Shown here: in pieces, positions 52,766-61,241 of the stretch
How positions within the stretch are numbered: position 1 is the stretch's first letter
Layout: each line of letters starts with the position of its first letter
Assembly (NCBI GenBank): GCA_002452745.1
Contig: DKFC01000044.1
Span: forward strand, 1-64,000
DNA: 64,000 nucleotides
Source of the DNA: Firmicutes bacterium UBA6806
Lineage (GTDB): Bacteria; Bacillota; Clostridia; Peptostreptococcales; Acidaminobacteraceae
Direction of reading: 5' to 3'
The notes under the pieces: model-generated
Told to the model about the DNA's origin: nothing
Databases searched by the model: none
The model's input: only the letters and a program-made list of their open reading frames with translations
Position numbers and translations under genes: made by a program

Positions 52766-53745
52766 GCACCAGCCCCCCTGCCTACATATAAAAACATTGG
52801 TGCACCAATCATTGCTATAACAGCTCCAACTGGCAGCTCCGCTGGCGCCGTCAGGCATTTAGCCCCTATGTCGCTGTAGACCATTAGCACTGCTCCCAGC
52901 ACTGCACTACAGGGAATAATTCTCTTATAGCTGCTTCCGACGAGCCGCCTGCAAACATGTGGAACCATCAGCCCAACGAAGGAAATCATCCCCGCCAGCG
53001 CCACTGCGGTTCCTGAGAGCAAGACCACTAGCAGTATCGCCCATTGTTTGGTTTGATTGACTTTCACCCCAAGTCCTATGGCAACTTCCTCACCCATGCT
53101 CACAGCTGAAATCTGTCTGGATAGGCGAATCGCACCCAAAACACTGACTATAATCACTGGAAATGCTATATAGAGCTTAGATGCATCAATTGCTCCCAGA
53201 CTTCCAAGTGTCCAAAATGCCAAACTCTGTGTGGTTCCCTTGCTCAATGCAAACGCCTGACTTAACGCTGTCAATAGACCACTTAGACATGCACCCGATA
53301 GAATCAGACCCGCTGAGTCAGCAGTTTGACTAATCATGTAGACAACACCCGCACTGACTGACGCGCCAACAAAGGCAATTATCAAACTGCTGGTATAGGG
53401 GATACTCGGAAAAAAACCGATGATTAGGGATAAAGCCAATGTTGCGCCAGCGCTAATCCCCAAGATTCCTGAGTCAGCAAGGGGATTTCCTGTAATTCCC
53501 TGCATCACTGCACCTGCAACCGCAAGCGCCATCCCCACTAAGATCCCCCCCACAGCCCTTGGCAGTCTCATTTTTACAACTAAGAGATGCATACTGTTTT
53601 CAGAGTCAAATCCTGAAATTGCCTCCCAAATAGTCCCAATCGGAATTTCAATAGAGCCAATCAAAACTGAAAAAATGACTCCCAATACCACAAGTGCTGT
53701 TCCCACCGCCATCACTAGCCACATCACTCTATTTTGATTTTCCAT
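52762..53745 (-). CDS. FecCD-type ABC permease (first)
   Basis: The 327-residue permease has about ten membrane helices with RLPRAVGGILVGMALAVAGA, GILGISAGATLA and FVGLMVPHVCRRLVG. ATG follows GGAG. It follows the binding-protein gene by 113 bp. Substrates of the family are ferric siderophores, heme, cobalamin or other metal chelates. Confidence 0.92.
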   Translation of the reverse strand: MENQNRVMWLVMAVGTALVVLGVIFSVLIGSIEIPIGTIWEAISGFDSENSMHLLVVKMRLPRAVGGILVGMALAVAGAVMQGITGNPLADSGILGISAGATLALSLIIGFFPSIPYTSSLIIAFVGASVSAGVVYMISQTADSAGLILSGACLSGLLTALSQAFALSKGTTQSLAFWTLGSLGAIDASKLYIAFPVIIVSVLGAIRLSRQISAVSMGEEVAIGLGVKVNQTKQWAILLVVLLSGTAVALAGMISFVGLMVPHVCRRLVGSSYKRIIPCSAVLGAVLMVYSDIGAKCLTAPAELPVGAVIAMIGAPMFLYVGRGAGA

Positions 53746-53858
53746 AGGAGCTCCTTTTCAACTTTGTTCACTTTTCAACAATTTAAAGGCCCGATAGACC
53801 TCAGTGAGGCTAAAGGGCCAATTATCCCATTACACATTAGAATGTCAGCGTTTGCAGG

Positions 53859-54821
53859 TTACTTTGTCAGCTTATCAATCATAAATTCGATGGTATACAC
53901 CGTTGACATCGGACTTGGCGAATGAGCTGCGCCTGTTATCATATACACTTGACCCGCTTTCACTGCCTTGAGTGATTGCCAGACGGGGTTTGCACCTAAT
54001 GCTTCGTATTGCGCTTCGCTTCCTGAAAAAACATTGACGAATAAATAGTCTGGATTCATTGCCACCAACGTTTCCAGCGAAAGTCCAGTAAAATTTGTAT
54101 CCTCTGTAAATCCCTCCGGCGTATTTAGTCCCAGTCCAGTTTCTTTATCATAGAATTCTGGTCTGTAAGCATACACCAAATGATCCGCAGCCATCATTGA
54201 TAAAACCACCACTGTCTGATCGTGGTAACTGGTCTCAAAGGATTCTCTCGCTTCTTTTAGGGTTTGTTCCACATCTGCAATGACTCTTTCGGCTTTTTCT
54301 GAACAGTTCATGAGCTTTCCAACTTCTCTGAGGCTCAATCGCCAGTCCATTTTAGTCTCATTCCCGAAAACGGCAACTTTTGAAATCGCCTCATATTTGG
54401 CGAGATCCACATTGCTGAGATCTCTAGCTTGATGGAGGATTAAATCAGGCTTTAGAGAAGCCAGTTTCTCCATATTAACATCCTTGCTTCCAATATCCTC
54501 AGTACCGCTCAAATCCAGTGTCTGAAATGGAGGCCATGTTGCAATATATTGTTCTGCACCCCCTGCGGCAATGGGTTTTATATCAAGCATTAAAAGCGCT
54601 TCCCAAAGCGGCATATAAGTTGTAGCCACTTTAACGGGAACTGCTTCAAAAGCTATCTCCCTGCCCAATATATCTGTATAGCGATAGCCGTCCTTCAACT
54701 GCTCGCTTTGTTCGTCGGCTCCTTTCCCAGCCACCGGAGCTGGTTCATCGCCGCCTTGATTCTGAGCGCATCCAGATAAAGCCAATAGACATACTGCAAC
54801 TACTATCACTAATCTCTTCAA
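53859..54821 (-). CDS. Iron-chelate-type substrate-binding lipoprotein
   Basis: The 320-residue protein has a lipobox LSGC (C18) and a BtuF/FhuD-like clamp (TDILGREIAFEAVPVKVATT near 50; LASLKPDLILHQ near 120; LVAMNPDYLFVNVFSG near 245). The start is a TTG with AGGAGG upstream. It is the first gene of the Fur-box operon. The ligand is probably an iron chelate, judged by regulation rather than by sequence. Confidence 0.9.
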   Translation of the reverse strand: MKRLVIVVAVCLLALSGCAQNQGGDEPAPVAGKGADEQSEQLKDGYRYTDILGREIAFEAVPVKVATTYMPLWEALLMLDIKPIAAGGAEQYIATWPPFQTLDLSGTEDIGSKDVNMEKLASLKPDLILHQARDLSNVDLAKYEAISKVAVFGNETKMDWRLSLREVGKLMNCSEKAERVIADVEQTLKEARESFETSYHDQTVVVLSMMAADHLVYAYRPEFYDKETGLGLNTPEGFTEDTNFTGLSLETLVAMNPDYLFVNVFSGSEAQYEALGANPVWQSLKAVKAGQVYMITGAAHSPSPMSTVYTIEFMIDKLTK

Positions 54822-54872
54822 AGCATCCTCCTATTATTCATATGATTTCGTCCATATGAGTTTTTGTGAAGT

Positions 54873-54932
54873 GATATTGATTATCAATTTCAAATTCATT
54901 ATAGCACACGCATCCCTGCGTTTTAATGAACT
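54873..54932 (-). promoter_or_regulatory. Promoter with Fur-like box of the nitrogenase-like operon
   Basis: On the minus strand GAAATTGATAATCAATATC (54873-54891) matches the 19-bp Fur consensus at 16 positions. It lies six bases after TATAAT (54898-54903); a weak -35, TTAAAA, is 17 bp further up. A bound Fur would cover the start site. Confidence 0.82.
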
Positions 54933-54938
54933 TATTTC

Positions 54939-55778
54939 TCATTTGCATGGACTTTTTTCCAGACCGTTTTTATAGAGACTGGGAGAAGCCCCAGCATATT
55001 TTTTGAAAATCCGACTAAAATACAAAGGATCATCGTATCCCACTCTAATTGCAACTTCTTGAACAGATAGACTGGTTTGCATCAAAAGAGATTTTGCATG
55101 GTGAACCTTCTGTTGAATGACGTATTTTTTAGGCGTGATGCCTGTGATTTTCACAAATATTTGGCTGAATTGCTTCACATCCATGTCTAAATAATCAGCA
55201 AGCTCTGAAACCGTTATATCTGAGTGCATATTTTCCAAAACAAAGTCCATGCTCTTGTTGATTTTATCGCTTTCGGAGGTCAGCGATTCATCAAACCCAT
55301 AAGTTAACAGCCGTTCGACCAATCGCCAAATAAACGACCTCTGCCGCATTTTGCTGGATAAGTCTCCCCTTTTTTGATTGAGCAGCATTTGCTCCAAAAC
55401 ATGCAGAATCTCAGCATAGGCCACATCATCTATAGACAGCGTAAAATGTGCCTTCTCTATAATTTGTCCTCTCTCTGTAAATGGCTTCACCTTATAATGG
55501 AGCAATATATACTCAAACGGTTCATCCCCTATGACTTTTTTATTCAACGAAAGGCCTCCGCCAGACATCAAAACGCATCCCTGCGTCAATACATAACGCC
55601 TGTTTTCTATTTCATACACTGCCTTTCCTCTGAGCGGCACCACAATCCCGTTGACATTTGGGGTGGTTTCCACGGTAGATATAGCCTTTTTTTCGGGTAT
55701 GTGAAACTTAAAAATGCCATCGGCCATCAGTGCACAATCCTGATAGGCCCACATCAGATCGTTTTTATTGTACTTCAT
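54939..55778 (-). CDS. AraC-family regulator upstream of the importer operon
   Basis: The 279-residue protein has an N-terminal cupin-like sensing domain (about 1-160) and a C-terminal double helix-turn-helix (about 175-275; MDVKQFSQIFVKITGITPKK, VAIRVGYDDPLYFSRIFKKY). It is read in the same direction and ends 35 bp before the Fur-box promoter. By analogy with Btr and YbtA, it may activate the importer when the iron chelate is present. ATG follows AGGGGGA. Confidence 0.9.
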   Translation of the reverse strand: MKYNKNDLMWAYQDCALMADGIFKFHIPEKKAISTVETTPNVNGIVVPLRGKAVYEIENRRYVLTQGCVLMSGGGLSLNKKVIGDEPFEYILLHYKVKPFTERGQIIEKAHFTLSIDDVAYAEILHVLEQMLLNQKRGDLSSKMRQRSFIWRLVERLLTYGFDESLTSESDKINKSMDFVLENMHSDITVSELADYLDMDVKQFSQIFVKITGITPKKYVIQQKVHHAKSLLMQTSLSVQEVAIRVGYDDPLYFSRIFKKYAGASPSLYKNGLEKSPCK

Positions 55779-55816
55779 ATGTTTTCCCCCTCTAAATCAT
55801 CAAAATATATATTCAT

Positions 55817-55846
55817 AAAAAAAGCTGCACGCAATTGCGTACAGCT
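55817..55846 (-). terminator. Terminator after the S4-partner gene
   Basis: AGCTG/CAGCT with the inner palindrome ACGCAATTGCGT (55823-55846) forms a long stem, followed on the minus strand by seven T. Confidence 0.85.
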
Positions 55847-55877
55847 CTCTTTCTCTCTTCATAAAATGCTGTGCAAT

Positions 55878-56597
55878 TCAAAAACAGATAGGAACATCCT
55901 GATTAAGTCTTTTTATAAAAATCTTGCTGACAAATGGTTCTTTATAAGCCGACTCACAGAATTTCTCAAATGTCTTTAAATTCATGCCCATCGCCTCCTC
56001 TACCACCTCTTCAAAAACTTCCATTTCGTCATCTCCAAAGATAAACGCTGGAATTTCCACAGCATTTCCAAAGATTTTGATAAACATCTTCCTCAATGGA
56101 CTGTGGTCGAAAAGTCGATTAAAGTTACGTTCTATTTCACGTAAACTTGTCAAGGCATCCTGTCTTTGAAGTTCAGCTAAGGATTTGGTCATTTCTCTAA
56201 ATTCACCAAGTGCGCTGCCATAGGTGTGTTCATCTGAGTCTCTAAAGGCCTCTGGAATTGTCTCCAGTACAGCACTGACCATATCTCTAAATGGCGTCAT
56301 GGGAATGTAAAATCCAAGACTCTCCCGATCCATCCAGTTATAATATGCCATTGGATAAAAAACGTGCACCAAATACCCTATAAGCGCTTGCATGTTGGCG
56401 TGTTCCTTCCATCCCGACATAAAAATATCCTTCTCTGCGTCTACAAATCCCAGATAGACAATCAGTGACTCTTGATCCACAGACGTGTCCTCTGCCACCA
56501 TTTCAAACACTGATTTTTTCTGAATTTGATTTTCCCAGAAATGATAACTCATATAGGGTGATTTTACCTGTCTGTATGCGTTTCTCTCAGTTCTCAT
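55878..56597 (-). CDS. Unknown protein cotranscribed with S4 paralog
   Basis: The 239-residue soluble protein is not recognised. It is helix-rich and acidic in the second half (FGDDEMEVFEEVVEEAMGMN near 190), with an aromatic stretch HVFYPMAYYNWMDRESLGFY in the middle and no membrane segment. It starts 11 bp after the S4 paralog stop, so both share the Fur-box promoter. It has no clear ribosome site, suggesting coupled translation. Confidence 0.7.
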   Translation of the reverse strand: MRTERNAYRQVKSPYMSYHFWENQIQKKSVFEMVAEDTSVDQESLIVYLGFVDAEKDIFMSGWKEHANMQALIGYLVHVFYPMAYYNWMDRESLGFYIPMTPFRDMVSAVLETIPEAFRDSDEHTYGSALGEFREMTKSLAELQRQDALTSLREIERNFNRLFDHSPLRKMFIKIFGNAVEIPAFIFGDDEMEVFEEVVEEAMGMNLKTFEKFCESAYKEPFVSKIFIKRLNQDVPICF

Positions 56598-56608
56598 AAA
56601 ATCACGCT

Positions 56609-57208
56609 CTACATAATTCTTGCGTAGTACTCAACAACTAAATGGTCGTTTATAATGATTGGAATTTCATCTTTTTCAGGTCTTTTCTCAAGGGTTGCAC
56701 TGTAGTTTTCCACATCGTATTTGATGTACGGCAAACTGTAGCCAGACTTTTCAAAGAAATTCTCCTTGAAAATCTGAATCGTTTTCGACTTTTCTCTAAG
56801 TGTAATCTCCGAACCAACTGATACGGCAAAAGATGGACGATCCACTTTCTTGCCATCCACCAGAATATGTCCGTGAACAACCATTTGCCTTGCCTGTCTA
56901 ATGGATCCGGCAAAATTCATTCTATAGACCATGTTGTCAAGTCTGCACTCTAAGTCCTTGATAAGCCTATCGCCAGTGAGTTCTCCACTCTCCTTGGCAC
57001 TCTTTACATATCTTCTGAACTGCTTCTCTAAAACCTCATAATAGCCTCTCAGTCTTTGCTTTTCCAAAAGCTGTTGACCATAGGCAGATAATTTACGACT
57101 GTCCCTTGCTTGTCCATTCCCAGCTCTTTTCATAGCTTTGGGATGTCCGCAGACATTTAGATTCAAGCGTCTACACTGCTTAAATCTCGGCCCTCTCATT
57201 CTAGCCAA
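56609..57208 (-). CDS. Paralog of ribosomal protein S4, Cys-poor
   Basis: The 199-residue protein has the S4 N-terminal domain and the S4 RNA-binding domain (about 90-155; LECRLDNMVYRMNFAGSIRQ, RQMVVHGHILVDGKKV) and the usual C-terminus. The N-terminal region has only C12, C20 and H22, not the four-Cys zinc site of many clostridial S4 proteins. It starts at TTG with GGAGGTG five bases upstream. It is not in a ribosomal operon, and has a Fur-like box at its promoter, so it is likely an alternative S4 used under metal shortage. Confidence 0.88.
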   Translation of the reverse strand: MARMRGPRFKQCRRLNLNVCGHPKAMKRAGNGQARDSRKLSAYGQQLLEKQRLRGYYEVLEKQFRRYVKSAKESGELTGDRLIKDLECRLDNMVYRMNFAGSIRQARQMVVHGHILVDGKKVDRPSFAVSVGSEITLREKSKTIQIFKENFFEKSGYSLPYIKYDVENYSATLEKRPEKDEIPIIINDHLVVEYYARIM

Positions 57209-57265
57209 ATACGTCACCTCCACATATATTATAATAATCAACTGCAAATATACTTTATTCAAGTT

Positions 57266-57316
57266 GATATTGATTCTCATTCTCATTATAATAGCATGTT
57301 TCAACATCGCTGTCAA
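57266..57316 (-). promoter_or_regulatory. Promoter with Fur-like box of the S4 paralog
   Basis: On the minus strand TTGACA (57311-57316), 17 bp and TATTAT (57288-57293) are followed at once by GAGAATGAGAATCAATATC (57266-57284), which matches the Fur consensus at 16 of 19 positions. A Zur site is the alternative reading. Confidence 0.8.
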
Positions 57317-57329
57317 TTGACTTTATCTT

Positions 57330-57974
57330 TCACTTTGCATATTCAAATTGGACGGATTTCACATTCCCCTGTTTTTCCTTGTCAAGTCCTTTTGTTATTT
57401 CTATTTTGACCCGTTCGTCTTTCATCAGTTTTCCAACGAGTTCAGCTGAATCCATATCGGTTTCATATACAATCTCTCCAACCCGTCTCACACCATTGGG
57501 ATGGGTAAAATCCAGCGGTTTGGGATCTATGTTAAAATAGCTCATGAGAAATGGCAATCCCATATCAGACGGAAAGAAGCATTGATAGCGTAAATCACGC
57601 CCTTGGACATCTATTCGCCTTCCCCTTTTAAGGTGAAATCCCCCCTTGCCATGCGTCTTTAGAAAATTGATTTCTCTCTCCAAGTCGCCAAACTCACGCT
57701 CTATGCAGAATCCACTCCAGCGCTCTTCCCCATAATCCCAGTCATCAAACCGTTTGACCAGTTCTCCCTTCCCCATTACTTTTAAAATTCCCTTTACGAA
57801 TTTGGGCATCCCAGTGGATGCAAGTAATTCTATATAAGGACCTTCGCTAAAGTAAATCAATGCATTATATGGATTTTTTGAAGTCCCATATTCCACTACA
57901 AACCCATTTTCACGCCATTGTCTCACACCTTCATCCAAATCCGCCACTTTGTAAATCAAATGTCCTGCTCTCAT
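57330..57974 (-). CDS. VOC-family (glyoxalase-like) protein
   Basis: The 214-residue protein begins with the VOC pattern AGHLIYKVADLDEGVRQWRE and YFSEGPYIELLA, a beta-alpha-beta module that usually binds a metal ion through His and Glu. The rest resembles glyoxalase_3-type proteins. ATG follows GGAGGCG and overlaps the stop of a possible 67-codon gene (ATGA). A promoter with a Fur-like box lies about 245 bp upstream. Confidence 0.75.
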   Translation of the reverse strand: MRAGHLIYKVADLDEGVRQWRENGFVVEYGTSKNPYNALIYFSEGPYIELLASTGMPKFVKGILKVMGKGELVKRFDDWDYGEERWSGFCIEREFGDLEREINFLKTHGKGGFHLKRGRRIDVQGRDLRYQCFFPSDMGLPFLMSYFNIDPKPLDFTHPNGVRRVGEIVYETDMDSAELVGKLMKDERVKIEITKGLDKEKQGNVKSVQFEYAK

Positions 57975-58174
57975 CGACTCGCCTCCTCAAAATTATAAAT
58001 TCCATCCTCGTCATGTTTATTTGTCCAAAACACAACTAGCTCTACTCGTATGTGCTGAACAACAGCAGTCATTATTGACGATATGTCCATTACCGACGCA
58101 TGTGTCGGTATATTGCCAATAAAAAAAGCCTCACAAATTTGCTTCACTTCTATTTTTTTCTTTAAATCAAACAA
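57971..58174 (-). CDS. Possible small protein before the VOC gene
   Basis: A 67-codon frame (start TTG, weak AGTAGG upstream) ends with a 4-bp ATGA overlap with the VOC gene. The product (FDLKKKIEVKQICEAFFIG near its start) matches no family. The coupling and the long leader argue for it; the poor start argues against. Confidence 0.3.
   Translation of the reverse strand: MFDLKKKIEVKQICEAFFIGNIPTHASVMDISSIMTAVVQHIRVELVVFWTNKHDEDGIYNFEEASR
58091..58110. promoter_or_regulatory. Inverted repeat TACCGAC-N6-GTCGGTA
   Basis: A perfect 7-bp inverted repeat lies in the leader of the VOC transcript. It may be a hairpin in the mRNA or a repressor site; it is inside the possible small gene. Confidence 0.45.
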
Positions 58175-58217
58175 TACGAATGTACCTACTGCCGAATCAA
58201 AATCAACGCATTTAAAT

Positions 58218-58266
58218 GCAATTGATTCTCGTTTTCAGTATATCCGTATTGCCTTTTTCCTGTCAA
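58218..58266 (-). promoter_or_regulatory. Promoter with Fur-like box of the VOC transcript
   Basis: TTGACA (58261-58266), 18 bp, TATACT (58237-58242) and directly GAAAACGAGAATCAATTGC (58218-58236). The box matches the Fur consensus at only 13 of 19 positions, but position and core GAGAATCAAT equal the S4-paralog promoter. Confidence 0.6.
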
Positions 58267-58268
58267 GC

Positions 58269-59393
58269 CTATTTTTGGGGATTTAAAATTTCATCTATCA
58301 GCGAATCCGATAATTCAATCTCGTACATCCTTTGATAATAGTCTCTCATATATGTTCTAAAAAATGAATCATCAATTCGATCTGGATAGTTTTTCATGGT
58401 CATCCAAATCAGCGTCAAGGGTGAATCCACATTTGGCGCTCCCCAGTTGAACATGCCCTGAGGCATATCGTAAATTGCCCCAGTTTTATAGGCTGCCACT
58501 TGAGACCAATCTTCACCAGTGATTTCATTTGATAAGTACCGATCTGCATCTTGACCGACAAAATCATATACAATATCTGGATTCCACTGATAGAGTTGCT
58601 CCATAGATATCTGCACATTATCGCCTTGCATGTCTCCAGCTAGATTTTTAAGCCCTGTCTTCACAAGCCAATCATCTCCATAGTAATTGGCACCTCTAAC
58701 GCTTATAGAATCCTGAGTATTGCTCCTAATCATAAGTGCCGTCTTCCTTTGAGACGCTTCAATACCACTCAGCGCCTCTTCCACAATTTGATTGGCCCTA
58801 TCCCACTCATTTTGAAGAGTTCCTTCAGTGTTCACCTCAAATAGTTCACGCATCAACCTGTCAATTTCCACTGACCACGCTTCGTTTTCAGGGTTTTCAA
58901 GGTAAAAATCCACGATTGGAATTTGAAGATTCTCTAGGCCCTCTTTCTGCGAATCGCCATAGACCAATATAATATCAGGCTTCATTTTGAGAACTTCTTC
59001 CGTATTTGAAGTGAATCCACTGATAAAGGCCGTATTGATATTCTGCCAGTTTGGAACGACCAGATCCAGCAAGTTCTTGTTGGCAATAGTCACTGCGGTT
59101 GGATGCACTCCAACCAGTTTATCGGTGTCTTTCACAACACTTGCAAATGTAGCAACCAACGGTGGTGCTATAATAACCACGCGCTGAATCGCCTCCGCTT
59201 TTGGAACTTCAACTTCTCTTCCTGTCAAGTCCACTATTTTTCTCATTTGGTTTTCTGAAGAGACCGTTTGTCCCTCTTCTTTACCAGAAGAACAGCCAGC
59301 CAACACAAGTCCTGTCGTAACCACCAGCAACAGTAAAACGCTCATCTTTCTTCTAAGACAATCTGCCACTCTATTATTACCTTTTTTTTGCAC
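58269..59393 (-). CDS. BtuF/FecB-type substrate-binding lipoprotein
   Basis: The 374-residue protein has a lipobox LAGC (near C34) and a TroA-like clamp (KIVDLTGREVEVPKAEAIQR near 55; LKMKPDIILVYGDS near 135; LYQWNPDIVYDFVG near 270). The start is a GTG at 59393 behind AGAGGAG. It is the last gene of the cobalamin-riboswitch operon, so a corrinoid is the likely ligand. Confidence 0.88.
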   Translation of the reverse strand: MQKKGNNRVADCLRRKMSVLLLLVVTTGLVLAGCSSGKEEGQTVSSENQMRKIVDLTGREVEVPKAEAIQRVVIIAPPLVATFASVVKDTDKLVGVHPTAVTIANKNLLDLVVPNWQNINTAFISGFTSNTEEVLKMKPDIILVYGDSQKEGLENLQIPIVDFYLENPENEAWSVEIDRLMRELFEVNTEGTLQNEWDRANQIVEEALSGIEASQRKTALMIRSNTQDSISVRGANYYGDDWLVKTGLKNLAGDMQGDNVQISMEQLYQWNPDIVYDFVGQDADRYLSNEITGEDWSQVAAYKTGAIYDMPQGMFNWGAPNVDSPLTLIWMTMKNYPDRIDDSFFRTYMRDYYQRMYEIELSDSLIDEILNPQK

Positions 59394-59456
59394 TTTATGC
59401 ACTCCTCTCATCTCCAATAGGTCATTGATATCAAAACAACGACTGATTCATCATTT

Positions 59457-60236
59457 TCACTGATTTTCAGTGAGGACAAATGCTTTCGCATCCACCCCCA
59501 GTTCGTTTAAATCCAAAATCCGCGCCGACACTTCAAAAAATCGACTAATGTTAGCTTCAGTCAAAACCGCCTTGGTCAATCCAAATTCATAACTGCCTCG
59601 CTCACCTAGCATCAGTGTATAATCAGAAATTCTCAGCGCATGTTCAGGGTAATGTGTATTCATAATACAGGATATTCCCTGTTCTCTCACCAGTCGATTC
59701 AATTGCCTAATCACCCGTTCCTGGTTTTTAAAGTCCAAATGCGATTCGGGTTCGTCTAAAATCAACAGTTTCGGTTTGCCTGCAAGCGCCCTTGCAATAT
59801 ACACCATCTGGAGCTGACCACCGCTCATTTCGGAACACTTCTGTTCAGACAAGTGACCGATTCCAACCTGTTCTAAACTCTGCATTGCCACTTTTCGATC
59901 CAACTTGGAAGGCATGGAAAAGAACTTCATGTGTTTGGTTCTTCCCATACACACCATCTCCAGCGCTGTATAGGGAAACGACACTTGATGCGCCTGCGGG
60001 ACATAGGCCACTTCTCTGATGCTTGAAATGCCGTCAATTGGCTTTCCATCAATCTTGACACCACCTGATTTCCACTTTAAAATACCTGTTAGGCATCTGA
60101 GAAATGTAGTTTTGCCAATGCCATTTTGTCCTAAAACACATAGAAATGTCCCTGGATCAATTTCAAACGATAACCGATTTAAAATTGGCCTTTCATCCAC
60201 ATAGCTGAAACATCCATCTACAACTTCTAGTTTCAT
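59457..60236 (-). CDS. BtuD/FecE-type ABC ATPase
   Basis: The 259-residue ATPase shows GQNGIGKTT, the signature MSGGQLQMV, Walker B KLLILDEPESHLD and H-loop NTHYP. It overlaps the permease gene by 4 bp (ATGA) and serves the corrinoid-type importer. Confidence 0.9.
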   Translation of the reverse strand: MKLEVVDGCFSYVDERPILNRLSFEIDPGTFLCVLGQNGIGKTTFLRCLTGILKWKSGGVKIDGKPIDGISSIREVAYVPQAHQVSFPYTALEMVCMGRTKHMKFFSMPSKLDRKVAMQSLEQVGIGHLSEQKCSEMSGGQLQMVYIARALAGKPKLLILDEPESHLDFKNQERVIRQLNRLVREQGISCIMNTHYPEHALRISDYTLMLGERGSYEFGLTKAVLTEANISRFFEVSARILDLNELGVDAKAFVLTENQ

Positions 60237-61240
60237 TCCAAATCCCCCTCTCGCTTAAAGAAAACAAGAACAAAAATTGGCGCTCCAAGAATCGCTGTCA
60301 AAATGCCAATGGGAATTTCCGCAGCAGTTGCACATCTTGCAACCAAATCCACTGACACAGTGAACAGCGCCCCCATCACGCAAGATGCCGGCAAAAGGAG
60401 TTTGTTGTCAGCTGTGATGTATTCTCGACATAAGTTGGGAATAATCATCCCAATCCACCCGATAATTCCAGAAACCGTCACCGCCGCCGCGGTTATAAAT
60501 GTACTTGCCGCAATGATGACCACTCTGTTTTTCACTGGATTGATGCCCAATGTGTAGGCCTCCTCATCTCCCATGGATAAGATATTGATCTTCCACCTCA
60601 TAGCCAAAAGCACTATCAAGCCCAGTCCTATGAATAGTGCTGCAAAAATAACTTTTTCAAAAGTTGCCCCGGCAAAACTTCCCATGAGCCAATACGTAAT
60701 GGAGGGCAGTACCGAATCTGTATCCGCCACCAATTTGATAAATGAAATGAGAGCACTGAAAAAAGCCGCCACAATAATCCCAGACAGAACCAATGCCAAA
60801 GTGGAGGACTCCTTTTTCAATCTCGATATGAAATACGTTAAAAAGACACTGATAAGCCCACCACCAAATGCCATGATCGCAATTCCAGAAGAACCACCGC
60901 CCACAAGCATTGCAAGTGCAGCACCAAACCCAGCACCATTGCTGACACCTAAAATATCAGGGCTTACCAGTCTATTTTGAAATATCCCCTGAAAAGAAGC
61001 ACCCGCCGCCGCCAGTCCTGCCCCTACCAGCACGGTTAAGAGCATGCGAGGCAACCTAATATCCCATACGACGGTGTTCACAATGCCATCTGAATCCCAC
61101 CGGTTTAACAGAATTGATACCACCTCACCTACAGATAGCAGATATCTTCCCAAGAACAGCGAGGCAAAGCAAAGGAACAACAGCAGAAAGACACCTCCAA
61201 TAATGAGCTTAATTGCCCGTTTCTCTTCCCTTGTTCTCAT
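60233..61240 (-). CDS. BtuC/FecCD-type ABC permease
   Basis: The 335-residue permease has about ten membrane helices with RLPRMLLTVLVGAGLAAAGA, DILGVSNGAGFG and the coupling loop near IGMIIPNLCREY. Only one permease gene is present, so it forms a homodimer. It starts 1 bp after the methyltransferase stop. Confidence 0.91.
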   Translation of the reverse strand: MRTREEKRAIKLIIGGVFLLLFLCFASLFLGRYLLSVGEVVSILLNRWDSDGIVNTVVWDIRLPRMLLTVLVGAGLAAAGASFQGIFQNRLVSPDILGVSNGAGFGAALAMLVGGGSSGIAIMAFGGGLISVFLTYFISRLKKESSTLALVLSGIIVAAFFSALISFIKLVADTDSVLPSITYWLMGSFAGATFEKVIFAALFIGLGLIVLLAMRWKINILSMGDEEAYTLGINPVKNRVVIIAASTFITAAAVTVSGIIGWIGMIIPNLCREYITADNKLLLPASCVMGALFTVSVDLVARCATAAEIPIGILTAILGAPIFVLVFFKREGDLE

Positions 61241-61241
61241 G

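Noticed and set aside
56609..57208. Main ribosomal protein S4 gene
   Set aside because: It is not near alpha-operon genes, begins with TTG, has a Fur-like box and lacks the usual four-Cys site; an accessory paralog fits better, though the main copy is outside the window.
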